Of a stretch of 64,000 nucleotides of DNA, positions 18,457 through 28,198 are shown piece by piece. Under the pieces are notes generated by a model. That model searched no databases. It saw only the letters and a program-made list of their open reading frames with translations, and was not told the origin of the DNA. Position 1 is the stretch's first letter. Every line of letters starts with the position of its first letter. The stretch comes from Marinobacter lutaoensis (GTDB lineage Bacteria > Pseudomonadota > Gammaproteobacteria > Pseudomonadales > Oleiphilaceae). The stretch is taken from NCBI RefSeq assembly GCF_001981305.1, contig NZ_MSCW01000007.1, positions 682,001-746,000 on the forward strand, written 5' to 3'. Position numbers and translations under genes: made by a program.

Positions 18457-18933
18457 TCATCTGGAAATGCCCTTGGCTCGGTCGTCCCGTTCTCGCAGCA
18501 ACCAGTAGGTCACACCGAGAGCCAGTGTAGCACCTGCCAGCGCCGCAATTTTGCTGGGGCTCACTTCTGGGTCTAAGACCACAAACTTGCGGGAGAGCGC
18601 GATCAGAGCAATCAGAATAACCGTCTTAACCTGTATGATGCTGTCTCGACGCAGCGCAACGCGCACGATGGAGTGCTTGAACTCCATCGCAATCAACAGC
18701 GTCATGATCATGCCAAACACGCTCTGGAACACTGTGTGATCCAATGGATTGAAGGCATCAACGATCAGCAGCGAGACAACGATGAAAATCAGCTGAAGCA
18801 TTGAGACCACGATGATGACGGCGATGACCGCCGACAGCACGAGCGCAATAACCTGCTCGAAACGTTCATAGAAGCTCATCATCGCCCAAGCTGAACGAAA
18901 CTGCTCGAGCCACGGCGCTTTTTTGTCATGCAT
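18457..18933 (-). CDS. psiE: PsiE-family inner-membrane protein
   Basis: A 158-residue protein with four hydrophobic segments (about residues 25-50, 70-88, 104-122 and 132-148), matching the phosphate-starvation-inducible PsiE family, whose function is unknown. The ATG at 18933 has GGAG seven bases upstream; the ATG at 18939 lies inside that spacing. One 60-base line inside the gene (18601-18660) has 30 G+C, against 42 in a line of uppP (16141-16200), so composition differs from the chromosome. In stress-tolerance islands psiE regularly lies between kefB and degP, as here. Confidence 0.85.
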   Translation of the reverse strand: MHDKKAPWLEQFRSAWAMMSFYERFEQVIALVLSAVIAVIIVVSMLQLIFIVVSLLIVDAFNPLDHTVFQSVFGMIMTLLIAMEFKHSIVRVALRRDSIIQVKTVILIALIALSRKFVVLDPEVSPSKIAALAGATLALGVTYWLLRERDDRAKGISR

Positions 18934-19072
18934 TGTCATTCTCCGTGGAAGCGAACGCCACCTGATTTCACCCGCTCCGGTTCACCTAAGGGAGGTCATC
19001 ACCGTCACGCCCCTGACAAACGTACACTAAAGCAGCACGGCCAATACGCGCCGCAGGTCGTTTCCACGCACG

Positions 19073-20812
19073 TTAAGGGCCACACGGAGACGATGCTCCA
19101 GGGCTCCCAAGAACATGAAAAGGATGGCGGTCTAGATGGTGTCGCATCGCGCTGGCGTGCCCTTCTACGACCTCGGCCGGTACGCCAATCGCCAACATGA
19201 CCTGTTCCGCCAATCCAAGAGCAGCGGCAAAGGATTGCTGATACAGACGCACGTTGGGCAGGGGGCGCAAGGCATCAGCCTGGGTCAACGACTTGCATGA
19301 CACCAACACTAGCAGCGCCGGACATCGCTCGGCCACAGTGTGGGCAATGCGCAGCGCAGGCTGGGTATCGGCGAACGTCAACACCACGAGGCGCGCATGC
19401 GCCAAACCAGCAGCCAGCAAAGTATCAGGGCGACTGGCATCGCCGTAGAACACCGGCGCGCCGGCCGCACCTGCAGCCCGAACCTTCTGGTTATCCGACT
19501 CTAGCAGCAGATGTGCCACACCCGCCTGCTGCAGCATCAGACTGACCGTCATGCCCAGTTCCCCCGCGCCACAAATGATGACGTGCTCTCGCAACGACGC
19601 AGCCTGCATGGCGATATCGTCTTCTTCTGCTTGCGGCGGCTGACGGATACCTCGTGTGCGGCTCAAGAACTGGGCAACTGGGTCGTAGTGACGGATCAAC
19701 AGGGGCGCCAGAGCCATACTCAGCACTAGCGCCACCAGCATCGGTTGTGCGAGTGTGGCGGGGATCAAATGTTGGTGCAAGAGCATTCCCAGCAACAACA
19801 AGGCAAACTCGCCACCATGCCCGAGAACAATGCCCGTGCGCCAAGCATCCAGCGCGGACAAGCGTGCCGCTCGCAAGGCCAGAGTGTTAAGAGCGATCTT
19901 GAGCGGCAGCAGTGCCAATAGCCACGCAAGCACCGCCAGCGGTGCCACCATCACCTGTGAACCGTCCAGCTGCAAACCAATGGTCACGAAGAAAATACCC
20001 GACAACACATCGCGAAACGGTTTGAGATGGTTTTCCATGTGATGCCGAACGTCGCTTTCACCTAACACCATGCCGGCAAGGAACGCACCCAAGGCAGCTG
20101 ATACACCAACGGCATGTGCCCCAGCCGCGGCCGATACAACCACACACAAGGAGACCAGAACAAAGGATTCCTCATGCCCCTGTCGCGCCACCCAACCCAG
20201 GACTCCATGCAACAGACGGCGCGAGACAACGGCCGATACTGTAAACAGCACCAGCACGCCGAACACTTCAAGCAGCAAGCTCTCAACTTTCAGCGACTCG
20301 CCGCGCGCCCAGATCGCAAGTAAGGCCAGCAACGGAATGGCCGCAAGATCTTGGAATACCAGAACAGCGATTGCACTGCGGCCATGACGTGTAGTGAGCT
20401 CGCCCTGGTCGGCCAGCTGCCGGCTGACCAAAGCGGTAGACGACATGGCCGCCGCCGCGCCGAGCATCGCGGCACTCTGAACAGGTAGCTCAAACCAGAT
20501 CAACACCAACGCAATGGGTACCGCCACAGCGACCATCTGCAAGCCGCCAGCCACCAGTACAGTCTTGCGGGTGAGCCAGAAGTGCCCGAGAGAAAACTCC
20601 AGCCCGACCATGAACAACAGCAGGGCGACGCCCAGCTCGGACAGAAAGTCAAGCGTCTCTCCTGGCGCGACCACGCCGCTAACCGAGGGCCCCAGCACGA
20701 CACCGACGGCGAGATAACCCAACAAGGTGGGCACCCTGAGCGCCGCCGCCGAAACTGCCGCCAGACTACACGCCACCAGCAGGATCAGCGTAGTACCGAG
20801 CAAGTCTTCCAT
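19073..20812 (-). CDS. KefB-like monovalent cation:proton antiporter with RCK domain
   Basis: A 579-residue protein. Residues 1 to about 385 are a CPA2-type antiporter with about 12 membrane segments, including a TALVSRQLADQGEL loop and GHGGEFALLLLGM. From about 405 a TrkA-N/RCK nucleotide-binding domain follows (HVIICGAGELGMTVSLML). Such proteins exchange K+ or Na+ for H+ across the inner membrane. In stress-tolerance islands the homolog is called kefB-GI, and the role in pH or glutathione-gated potassium efflux is inferred. The ATG at 20812 follows the 68-codon ORF by 3 bases. Confidence 0.88.
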   Translation of the reverse strand: MEDLLGTTLILLVACSLAAVSAAALRVPTLLGYLAVGVVLGPSVSGVVAPGETLDFLSELGVALLLFMVGLEFSLGHFWLTRKTVLVAGGLQMVAVAVPIALVLIWFELPVQSAAMLGAAAAMSSTALVSRQLADQGELTTRHGRSAIAVLVFQDLAAIPLLALLAIWARGESLKVESLLLEVFGVLVLFTVSAVVSRRLLHGVLGWVARQGHEESFVLVSLCVVVSAAAGAHAVGVSAALGAFLAGMVLGESDVRHHMENHLKPFRDVLSGIFFVTIGLQLDGSQVMVAPLAVLAWLLALLPLKIALNTLALRAARLSALDAWRTGIVLGHGGEFALLLLGMLLHQHLIPATLAQPMLVALVLSMALAPLLIRHYDPVAQFLSRTRGIRQPPQAEEDDIAMQAASLREHVIICGAGELGMTVSLMLQQAGVAHLLLESDNQKVRAAGAAGAPVFYGDASRPDTLLAAGLAHARLVVLTFADTQPALRIAHTVAERCPALLVLVSCKSLTQADALRPLPNVRLYQQSFAAALGLAEQVMLAIGVPAEVVEGHASAMRHHLDRHPFHVLGSPGASSPCGP

Positions 20813-20815
20813 AAT

Positions 20816-21022
20816 TCAATGTTCCAACTGTACTGCGACCCAGCGCACGATGCTCTTGCGCTCTGCATGGCGAGCGGATATCGCCATTGTCAGTTCAATA
20901 AGCTCACCTTTGGACAAGGAAAGGCAGCAACGATCACAGTTTGCTTGATCGGAGAATCTCGCTGCTGGAACGTGGTTGATGGATTTGCCGTGTGGGCGGG
21001 CGCTCCGGAGACGCTCACTCAC
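20816..21022 (-). CDS. Candidate 68-residue small protein between ftsH and kefB
   Basis: A short frame whose GTG start overlaps the ftsH stop in the 4-base arrangement GTGA, and whose stop lies 3 bases before the kefB ATG. It thus fills the gap between two operon genes exactly. The product is unknown: it has three cysteines in the middle (ANCDRCC) and a short amphipathic C-terminal part ([20 protein letters not shown]). There is no strong Shine-Dalgarno of its own, which would fit translational coupling. It could also be chance. I do not recognise any family. Confidence 0.35.
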   Translation of the reverse strand: MSERLRSARPHGKSINHVPAARFSDQANCDRCCLSLSKGELIELTMAISARHAERKSIVRWVAVQLEH

Positions 21023-22899
21023 GGCGTGTTCCCTCGGGACCCAGAACGCGAGGACTCGGACTGAGGAATGGCCTCTCCAAGATATTCAGTTTGCAAACCC
21101 TGCGCCAGCTGGCTGATGTCGTTTTCGTCTAGGGTCTCTCGCGCCAGCAGCTCACGCGCACAGCGCTCCAGCACATCGCGATTGACCTCTAAAATCCGAT
21201 AGGCGCGGTCGAATGCCCCCATCACGATGTCGCGGACAGCCTGATCAATGCGCGCCTGAGTTGATTCAGCCACCCGGCACCCACCCTGTACCAGTTCGGG
21301 CGTATCGAGAAAGCGTGGTCGCTGCGCCTCGAAGGCGATATAGCCCAGTTCCTCGTCCATGCCGAAGCGGGTGATCATGTCGCGGGCGATGTCGGTGGCG
21401 CGCGCCAGATCGTCCGCCGCGCCGGTGGAGAGTTCGCCGAACACCAGCTTCTCGGCGGCGCGTCCGCCCAGGAGCACGGCGATCTTGTGTTCCAGATCGG
21501 CGCGTGTCATCAGGAAGCGGTCTTCAGTCGGGCGCTGCAGGGTGTAACCCAGGGCGCCGATGCCACGGGGAATGATGGAAATCTTGTGTACCGGGTCGGT
21601 ACCCGGCAAGGCCAGTGCCACCAGGGCATGGCCCATTTCGTGATACGCCACCGTCTCCCGTTCCTTCGGGTTGAGCACGCGGTTTTTCTTCTCCAGCCCC
21701 GCCACGATGCGTTCGATGGCGGCGGTGAAGTCGATGAGTTCCACAGCCTGCGCGCGTCGGCGCGTCGCAGTCAGCGCCGCCTCGTTGACCAGGTTGGCCA
21801 GATCCGCGCCGGAGAAACCGGTGGTCAGCGCGGCCACCTGTTCGAGGTCCACACCGGCTGCCAACTTCACCTTCCTGACATGCACCTTCAGGATATCGAG
21901 CCGGCCCTTCTTGTCGGGGCGGTCCACCAGCACTTGTCGGTCGAAGCGGCCAGCACGCATGAGCGCCTGGTCGAGAATTTCGGGCCGGTTGGTGGCGGCC
22001 AGAATGATGAGTCCCACGGAGGCATCGAAGCCGTCCATTTCGGTCAGCAACTGGTTCAGCGTCTGCTCGCGTTCGTCATGGCCGCCGACCGGGCCGCCGA
22101 CACCCCGCGCCCGGCCCAGCGCATCCAGTTCGTCGATGAAGATGATCGCCGGCGCCTGTGCGCGGGCCTGCTCGAACAGGTCGCGCACCCGTGCCGCGCC
22201 CACCCCGACGAACATCTCGACAAATTCCGAGCCCGAGATCGAGAAGAAGGGCACGCCCGCTTCACCCGCCACTGCCTTGGCCAACAAGGTCTTGCCGGTG
22301 CCGGGCGGACCGACCAGCAGCACGCCCTTCGGAATGCGCGCCCCAAGACGACCATAGTCCTGCGGGTTCTTCAGGAAATCGACGATTTCGACCAGCTCCG
22401 CTTTGGCTTCATCGACGCCGGCCACATCGGTGAACGTCACACCGGTGTTCTTCTCCACGAACACCTTGGCGCGGCTCTTGCCGATACTGAGAAACCCGCC
22501 CATACCCTGTTTTTCGGCAAAGCGGCGGAACAGGAAGAACCAGACACCAAAGAAGGCCACTGCCGGCAGGATCCACGACAGTACATCACGCAGCCAGGTG
22601 CTTTCGATCACACGGGCATAGGGCACATCGTACTTCGACAGGCGTTCGGCAAGATCCGGCTCGACCCGGGTCGCCACGATCGTCGTCTTGCCCCGGTTGT
22701 CCGGTGTTTTCAGGCGTCCGGTCACCGTACGATCCGACACCAGCACTTCGGCCACACGATCCTCGGCCAGCGCCTTCTCGAACTCACTGTAAGGTACCGG
22801 CTCGATGGTTTTCGCGGTTTGCCAGTATTCCTGCAGCATGAGCAGTAGCAGGACCGCAACGATCCAGTAGCCGGTATTCCATTGATGTTTTTTATCCAT
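21019..22899 (-). CDS. ftsH: Island-borne FtsH membrane AAA+ metalloprotease
   Basis: A 626-residue protein with two N-terminal membrane segments (about 8-24 and 100-120), a periplasmic domain between them, an AAA+ domain with Walker A GPPGTGKT (about residue 196) and Walker B IIFIDELD, and a zinc protease domain with HEMGH (about residue 418). FtsH degrades damaged or unassembled membrane proteins and some regulators. This is an accessory copy: it lies in the stress island rather than beside rlmE, as the core copy does, and its N- and C-termini differ from the usual housekeeping form. The ATG at 22899 lies after two GGAG elements. Confidence 0.93.
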   Translation of the reverse strand: MDKKHQWNTGYWIVAVLLLLMLQEYWQTAKTIEPVPYSEFEKALAEDRVAEVLVSDRTVTGRLKTPDNRGKTTIVATRVEPDLAERLSKYDVPYARVIESTWLRDVLSWILPAVAFFGVWFFLFRRFAEKQGMGGFLSIGKSRAKVFVEKNTGVTFTDVAGVDEAKAELVEIVDFLKNPQDYGRLGARIPKGVLLVGPPGTGKTLLAKAVAGEAGVPFFSISGSEFVEMFVGVGAARVRDLFEQARAQAPAIIFIDELDALGRARGVGGPVGGHDEREQTLNQLLTEMDGFDASVGLIILAATNRPEILDQALMRAGRFDRQVLVDRPDKKGRLDILKVHVRKVKLAAGVDLEQVAALTTGFSGADLANLVNEAALTATRRRAQAVELIDFTAAIERIVAGLEKKNRVLNPKERETVAYHEMGHALVALALPGTDPVHKISIIPRGIGALGYTLQRPTEDRFLMTRADLEHKIAVLLGGRAAEKLVFGELSTGAADDLARATDIARDMITRFGMDEELGYIAFEAQRPRFLDTPELVQGGCRVAESTQARIDQAVRDIVMGAFDRAYRILEVNRDVLERCARELLARETLDENDISQLAQGLQTEYLGEAIPQSESSRSGSRGNTP

Positions 22900-22925
22900 G
22901 ATCTCCAACTCCGTAAAATCCCCGG

Positions 22926-24371
22926 TCAAAGCACGGGCGTGAACAGACGTGCCACTCCATCGCGCAGTCGCACCCCGAGAGGACGCTGGCGCAGCATCTG
23001 TGGTGACACAGGCTGTGCGGTATCGCGCACCGCGTCAAACAAGGCTTCCAACTCTGCGCAGAGCGCCGCGTCATAGACTTCGACGTTGAACTCGAAGTTG
23101 AGCCGCAGGCTGCGCGCGTCCCAGTTAGCCGACCCCAGGCAGCACCACAGACCATCGACCAGCATCAACTTGCTGTGATCGAAAGGCCCGGGTCGCTCGA
23201 AGATGCGCGCACCATGCTCCATCACCTGCCAGTAGTGGGCACGCGCCGCCCACTGCACACTCGGGTGATCACTGTTTGCCGGCGTCAGTATCTCGACCTG
23301 CACTCCACGCAGGGCAGCCGTGTTCACGGCAGCGATAACCGGCTGATCGGGCACGAAGTAGGGCGTCCAGATGCGCACCGAGCGCCGCGCCGTACTCAAG
23401 GCGCCCATGAAAGTCCAGCGCATGCGATCCAGGGTTTCATCGGGCCCGGCTTCAATACCGCGTGCCAGACTGGCGCCCGTCGGGCTGGCCGGCTCGGGGT
23501 GTGCCCCCCAAAACGGCGCGTCAAGTCGTTCGCCGGTGGTGTCGCACCAGTCCTCTCGAAAACAGTGGGCGAGTTGCCCCACCACAGGGCCCTGCAGGCG
23601 AAAGTGCAGATCCCGGCAAGCGCGCCCGGGCGCGCCGGGGTCCCAGTAGTCACTGGCGATGTTCATGCCACCGGTGAAGCCCAGCACACCATCGACAACC
23701 AACAGCTTGCGGTGATTGCGCAGGTGTGCCGCGTGCAGGCGGGCCGGAATCAGTGTCGGATTGAAGGCAGCCACCGGCACGCCGCAGCGTTTCAAACGCC
23801 GGAATGCACTGTGCCGGGCCCAACGGGCATAGACATCATCAATCAGTACCCGCACCTGCACACCGCGCACATGCGCCTGGTGCAGGGCATCGACAAATTC
23901 TGCACCGACACCCTTGTCCTCGAAAATATAGGAGGCCAGAACGATGCTGTGCCGGGCCGATACGATAGCGGCGAGCATGGCGGGATACGCCTGCTCGCCA
24001 CCCACCAGCGGCTCGATACGATTACCCTGGGTCAACGGCTGGCCGGTGGCATGCCCTACCAGCACAGCAAGACCTGCAGCGGCCTCCGGCAAGACATCGA
24101 GCCCCTGGGCCAGGTCTGCATCGGCAGGACAGCTTGCCCCATCATACAAGCGCCGGGCGCGCCTCTGATAGCGGTTGATGCCAAACAGCAGGTACAGCAG
24201 CGAGCCCAGTACCGGCAGCCCCCCGATCAACAGCACCCAGAGCGTGGCCGAGCGCGGATCCCGTTTGTAGACGACCGCGTGCCCCGCAGCCACCACCGCC
24301 ACCGCGATCGAGGCCAGGGTGGCTGCCCATGCCAGGCCGATGGGGTCGGACACGGCAGCCTCTCCCAACAT
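22926..24371 (-). CDS. cls: Cardiolipin synthase-like phospholipase D protein
   Basis: A 481-residue protein with two N-terminal membrane segments (about 10-30 and 42-62) and two HKD phospholipase D motifs: HRKLLVVD (about residue 225) and HSKLMLVD (about residue 400). This is the layout of bacterial ClsA, which joins two phosphatidylglycerols into cardiolipin and glycerol. The ATG at 24371 overlaps the TGA of clpG, so the genes are translationally coupled. It lies between clpG and ftsH in the island. The link to stress tolerance through membrane composition is an inference. Confidence 0.88.
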   Translation of the reverse strand: MLGEAAVSDPIGLAWAATLASIAVAVVAAGHAVVYKRDPRSATLWVLLIGGLPVLGSLLYLLFGINRYQRRARRLYDGASCPADADLAQGLDVLPEAAAGLAVLVGHATGQPLTQGNRIEPLVGGEQAYPAMLAAIVSARHSIVLASYIFEDKGVGAEFVDALHQAHVRGVQVRVLIDDVYARWARHSAFRRLKRCGVPVAAFNPTLIPARLHAAHLRNHRKLLVVDGVLGFTGGMNIASDYWDPGAPGRACRDLHFRLQGPVVGQLAHCFREDWCDTTGERLDAPFWGAHPEPASPTGASLARGIEAGPDETLDRMRWTFMGALSTARRSVRIWTPYFVPDQPVIAAVNTAALRGVQVEILTPANSDHPSVQWAARAHYWQVMEHGARIFERPGPFDHSKLMLVDGLWCCLGSANWDARSLRLNFEFNVEVYDAALCAELEALFDAVRDTAQPVSPQMLRQRPLGVRLRDGVARLFTPVL

Positions 24372-27217
24372 CAAGACGCATCGCTCGCCGACTTCTTCTT
24401 GCGAGAGCCCTTACCCGCGTCGCCGGGCGGCGCCTTGGTCGCCTTCGCGGCATCCGCCTGCTCTGGCTCGGCCGGAGTCTGCGGTGGCTCCTTGCGTTCG
24501 AACACCACGCGTTCGGCCTTGTCGTCCCAGCGTGCGCTGGCGTGATCGCCCTTGCCGATGCCGCCGCCGAGTATCTCGCGCGCCAGCGCCGTCTCGAGCT
24601 CGCTGCGGATCAGACGCTTGAGTTCACGCGCACCGAACTCGGGCTTGTAGCCTTCTTCCGCGAAATGATCGATCAGCGTCTGATCGAAGGTGAGCGTCAC
24701 GCCCTGACTGGCAGCGCTGCGCGCCACGCGATCGAGCTGCAGGCCAACGATATGGCCGATCTCCTCCTTGCCCAACGCGTGGAAGACGATGATTTCGTCG
24801 ATGCGGTTGAGGAATTCGGGACGGAAGTGGCCACGCAGCACATCCATCACCTCGGCCTTGGTTTTCTCATACGCTTCACCGACCGCCCCGCGCGCCTTCA
24901 GCCGTCGCTGGATGATGTCCGAGCCCAGGTTAGACGTGGCGATGATGATGGTGTTGGTGAAATCCACCACCCGGCCCTTGCCGTCGGTGAGGCGGCCGTC
25001 GTCGAACACCTGCAGCAGGATGTTGTAGACGTCAGGGTGTGCTTTCTCGATCTCGTCCAGCAGCAGCACGCTGTAAGGCTTGCGCCGCACCTTCTCGGTG
25101 AGCTGACCGCCTTCGTCGTAACCGACATAGCCCGGAGGCGCGCCCACCAGCCGCGCCACGGTGTGGCGTTCGCCATACTCCGACATGTCGATGCGCAGCA
25201 GGGCGTGTTCATCGCCGTAGATCGATTCGGCCAAGGCCTTGGCGAGCTCGGTCTTGCCCACCCCGGTCGGACCCAGGAACAGGAAGGTGGCCACCGGCTT
25301 GCTGCCTTCGCGCAGGCCGGCACGAGACAGGCGTACGGCATCGGCCACGGCACGCACCGCCTCGTCTTGCCCCACCAGGCGCTCGTGCAGGCGCTGCTCG
25401 AGGTGCAGCAGTTTTTCGCGCTCTTCCACCGTCAACTCGTTGACCGGAATGCCGGTCAGGCGCGAAACGATCTGGGCCACGTGCTCGGCCTTGACTTCGG
25501 CACTGCCGGATGCGCGCTCACGCTCCCATTCCTCGACCAGACTCTTGAGTTCAACCTCCTTGGCCTCGATGCGTTTGCCAAGCTCAGCGGCCTTGTCATA
25601 CTGCTTGCGCGCGGCAAGATAATCCTGCTCACGCCGCAGCTGGTGCAGTTCAGACTCCAGCTCCTGCACGGCCACCGGACGTGCGGTAGCCGACAGTTTT
25701 ACGCGTGCAGCCGCTTGATCAAGCAAATCAATCGCCTTGTCCGGCAAAAAGCGCGCGGTGATGTAGCGGTCCGACAACTCGGCGGCGGCGATGATCGCAT
25801 CCTCGGTGATGCTGACCTTGTGGTGCGCCTCAAAGGTGTCGCGCAAGCCGCGCAGGATCATGATGGCTTGGGCCACCGTTGGTTCCGGCACCATCACCGG
25901 CTGGAAGCGACGCTCCAGCGCGGCATCCTTCTCGATGTATTTCTGGTACTCGTTCAGCGTGGTGGCGCCGATCAGGTTCAGCTCGCCGCGCGCCATCATC
26001 GGTTTGAAGACGTTGGCCACGTCCAGCCCGCCTTCGCCACCGCCTTGGCCGGCACCGACGATGGTGTGCACTTCGTCGATGAACAGAATCAGCTCGCCCT
26101 GGTGTTCAGTCACCTCCTTCAACACCTTCTGCACGCGCTCCTCGAACTCGCCCCGGTACTTGGCGCCGGCCACCATGGCGTTGATGTTGAGTTCCACCAG
26201 GCGCTTGTCGCGCAAGGTCTCGGGAACTTCCCCCGCCACCATGCGCTGTGCCAACCCCTCGACGATAGCCGTCTTGCCCACGCCCGGCTCGCCGATCAGC
26301 ACCGGGTTGTTCTTTTTGCGCCGGGCCAGCACTTCGATGGTGGTCTCGATCTCCTGCGCGCGGCCGATCACAGGATCGAGCTTACCCTCGCGCGCCATCT
26401 GGGTGAGATCACGCGAATACTTGTCGAGCTCCGGCGTATTGCTCGGCGTCTCGGCGCGACCGTCCTCGGCGCCCTTGCCGACCACCTTGCTGACCTGTTG
26501 GCGCAGCGCCTGCGGCGTCAAGCCGTAGCGGCGCAGCAGGTTGGCAGCCAGCCCTTCGCCCTCCTCGGCCAGGCCGACCAGGAAATGCTCCGGGCCGACA
26601 TAGGAATGGCCAAGTTCGTTGGAGGCCACGAAAGCGCGGCTGAGGGCATCCTTCACCCGCGGCGACACGCCGATCTCACCCTCGAATGGCTTGTCTCCGC
26701 GCTTGGCCTCAGACTCGATTTGCCGCTTGAGGTCATCGACCTTGATCTTGAACTGGTCCAGGATGGTCTTGACCACGTCGCTGTCGGCCAGCGCCAGCAG
26801 CAGATGTTCGGTATCCACCTCGGAGCGGCCAAATTCGGCGGCATGTTTAGCGGCCGCCTGCAGCAAAGCTTCCGACTGCTCACTCAGGCGGCTGGCAAGA
26901 CCACTGCCGCGACGGCGTGATGCGCCCAGCCCTACAGCAGCAGGCTCATCGAACGAGGCATCGACCACCTCATCGGCACCCGAAACGGGCACGGAATCGT
27001 CACCAATGCGGAAGAAATCGCTACCTAGGAAATCTTCAAACAGGCCGCTGCGCGAGCCAAATAACGCTTCCAGCGGTGACACAGTGCGCTTTTGCTGGCG
27101 CACCAGTTGGCGGTAATGGTCGTCACACAGCAGCAGGCCGCTGTGTCGACCGTTGAGATTGGCTTCCACCCGCACGGTTGCGGGTTGGCCGCAAACCTGA
27201 CACTGCTTTCTGGCCAT
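24371..27217 (-). CDS. clpG: ClpG (ClpK-type) stand-alone AAA+ disaggregase
   Basis: A 948-residue Hsp100 protein. The N-terminus has a zinc-finger-like CxxC...CxxH (Cys6, Cys9, Cys31, His34), then a Clp N-domain (about 100-240), a first AAA+ domain with Walker A GEPGVGKT (about 306), a short coiled-coil M-domain (about 495-545), a second AAA+ domain with GPTGVGKT (about 648), and a C-terminal extension rich in Ala, Lys and Pro (last 45 residues). This set of features distinguishes ClpG/ClpK from ClpB and ClpC; no IGF/L-type ClpP loop was seen, so it likely works without ClpP. Homologs give strong heat tolerance by dissolving protein aggregates. Confidence 0.93.
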   Translation of the reverse strand: MARKQCQVCGQPATVRVEANLNGRHSGLLLCDDHYRQLVRQQKRTVSPLEALFGSRSGLFEDFLGSDFFRIGDDSVPVSGADEVVDASFDEPAAVGLGASRRRGSGLASRLSEQSEALLQAAAKHAAEFGRSEVDTEHLLLALADSDVVKTILDQFKIKVDDLKRQIESEAKRGDKPFEGEIGVSPRVKDALSRAFVASNELGHSYVGPEHFLVGLAEEGEGLAANLLRRYGLTPQALRQQVSKVVGKGAEDGRAETPSNTPELDKYSRDLTQMAREGKLDPVIGRAQEIETTIEVLARRKKNNPVLIGEPGVGKTAIVEGLAQRMVAGEVPETLRDKRLVELNINAMVAGAKYRGEFEERVQKVLKEVTEHQGELILFIDEVHTIVGAGQGGGEGGLDVANVFKPMMARGELNLIGATTLNEYQKYIEKDAALERRFQPVMVPEPTVAQAIMILRGLRDTFEAHHKVSITEDAIIAAAELSDRYITARFLPDKAIDLLDQAAARVKLSATARPVAVQELESELHQLRREQDYLAARKQYDKAAELGKRIEAKEVELKSLVEEWERERASGSAEVKAEHVAQIVSRLTGIPVNELTVEEREKLLHLEQRLHERLVGQDEAVRAVADAVRLSRAGLREGSKPVATFLFLGPTGVGKTELAKALAESIYGDEHALLRIDMSEYGERHTVARLVGAPPGYVGYDEGGQLTEKVRRKPYSVLLLDEIEKAHPDVYNILLQVFDDGRLTDGKGRVVDFTNTIIIATSNLGSDIIQRRLKARGAVGEAYEKTKAEVMDVLRGHFRPEFLNRIDEIIVFHALGKEEIGHIVGLQLDRVARSAASQGVTLTFDQTLIDHFAEEGYKPEFGARELKRLIRSELETALAREILGGGIGKGDHASARWDDKAERVVFERKEPPQTPAEPEQADAAKATKAPPGDAGKGSRKKKSASDAS

Positions 27218-27299
27218 GCTGATACTCCTGAGAAAAAAGATAATGAGACGAAGTGCCGTGAGTCACGATTCGGCACCTCGCCTGTTGCAGACTGTTTTA

Positions 27300-27333
27300 T
27301 AACAATTGACCGTCGAGCGGGGGTCAGCTGTTA
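27300..27333. other. Imperfect inverted repeat overlapping the hsp20 stop
   Basis: TAACAATTGACC at the left pairs with GGTCAGCTGTTA at the right with a few mismatches. It overlaps the last codons of hsp20 and lies 83 bases upstream of clpG. It could form an mRNA hairpin that sets the ratio of hsp20 to clpG, but it has no U tract. Confidence 0.4.
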
Positions 27334-27893
27334 ATCGGGATCGAGCGCCCTTGCTTCAGCGTGCCAGTCTCGTGTTTGTCGATCGTGATTGTGAGCACCC
27401 CGTTTTTAAACGATGCCTTGATCGAGTCCTGATTGGCATCACCGGGCAGGTTTAGGGTGCGTTGAAAGCTGCCATAAGAGCGCTCGACCCGATGGTAGCC
27501 ACCCTCCTTCGTTTCCTGCTCCTGACGCTTCTCACCACGCACCACCAGCACGTCGTTGTCGAGAGTGATTTGGATGTCTTTCTCTTCGACACCAGGCACC
27601 TCCAGAGTGATCTTGTACTCCTTGTCGGTTTCCTGGATATCCAGAGCCGGTTTCAGCACACCCGACCAATCGGATGGCCACTGTGGCGTGCTCAACGCCG
27701 GAAACCCGAAGCCTCGAAACGCATCATCGAACAGCCGGTCAATTTCCCGGTGCAGTTGTAAAATCGGGCTGACTGCGCCGCCCGCCGCCGGCAGATCACT
27801 GCGCTGAACCGGCAGCGAAGAGGCGGTTTGCTGCTCTTCCTGCTCTTTCTTGAACCAGTTCCAAGGAGCCCACTTCTTGAAGTCAATATCCAT
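27324..27893 (-). CDS. Small heat shock protein Hsp20 of the stress island
   Basis: A 189-residue protein with an alpha-crystallin domain (about 75-175; IQETDKEYKITLEVPGVEEKDI, then GVLTITIDK) and a C-terminal IxI motif (SIPINS) used for oligomer assembly. The N-terminal region is about 75 residues long, rich in Trp and Phe, as in island-encoded shsp20 proteins. It holds unfolding proteins so that ClpG can later extract them, which is consistent with the neighbouring clpG. It is the first gene of the island operon and has AGGTGTGG ahead of its ATG at 27893. Confidence 0.93.
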   Translation of the reverse strand: MDIDFKKWAPWNWFKKEQEEQQTASSLPVQRSDLPAAGGAVSPILQLHREIDRLFDDAFRGFGFPALSTPQWPSDWSGVLKPALDIQETDKEYKITLEVPGVEEKDIQITLDNDVLVVRGEKRQEQETKEGGYHRVERSYGSFQRTLNLPGDANQDSIKASFKNGVLTITIDKHETGTLKQGRSIPINS

Positions 27894-28198
27894 ACCACAC
27901 CTCCAGAAAATTTAAGAACCCGTCAGCCTTCTTGGCTAAGGCACCAAGCAATGTCTTAGAGCATGTAGGGCACAGGCATTACGTTCATTCCCCACAGCTC
28001 TACCTGCTCCTGCTCCTACAGACAGAGGCAAATCATTACTTCTGTAATTCACTCTGTCCCTGCAAAACATGGCACCGCACTGTCGGGATATCAAGCAAGC
28101 TCAACCGCTCATGCTTGACACACGTCAATCAAGGATCCAAATGAGCGGGGAAAGCGAGGCGCTTATCGTATTGTTCGAAAGAGGTTGCAATAACCCAC
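27894..28198 (-). promoter_or_regulatory. Leader and promoter region of the island (about 305 bases without genes)
   Basis: This gap between hsp20 and the EamA gene holds no open frame of note. It contains the heat-shock promoter candidate at 28067-28095 and a short inverted repeat at 28115-28128 (TTGAC-ACAC-GTCAA). The distance from the promoter to the hsp20 start is about 170 bases, so the transcript would have a long untranslated leader. The right boundary of the island is somewhere in this gap. Confidence 0.55.
28067..28095 (-). promoter_or_regulatory. Candidate sigma-32 heat-shock promoter upstream of hsp20
   Basis: Reading on the minus strand, CTTGAT (28095-28090) is a match to the sigma-32 -35 core CTTGAA, and 15 bases downstream TGCCATGT (28074-28067) fits the -10 consensus CCCCATNT at six of eight positions. 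Spacing is within the known range. It reads toward hsp20-clpG. Consensus matching by eye, not proven. Confidence 0.5.

Noticed and set aside
24329..26920. A long plus-strand frame of 863 codons
   Set aside because: Antisense to clpG; it has no recognisable domain.
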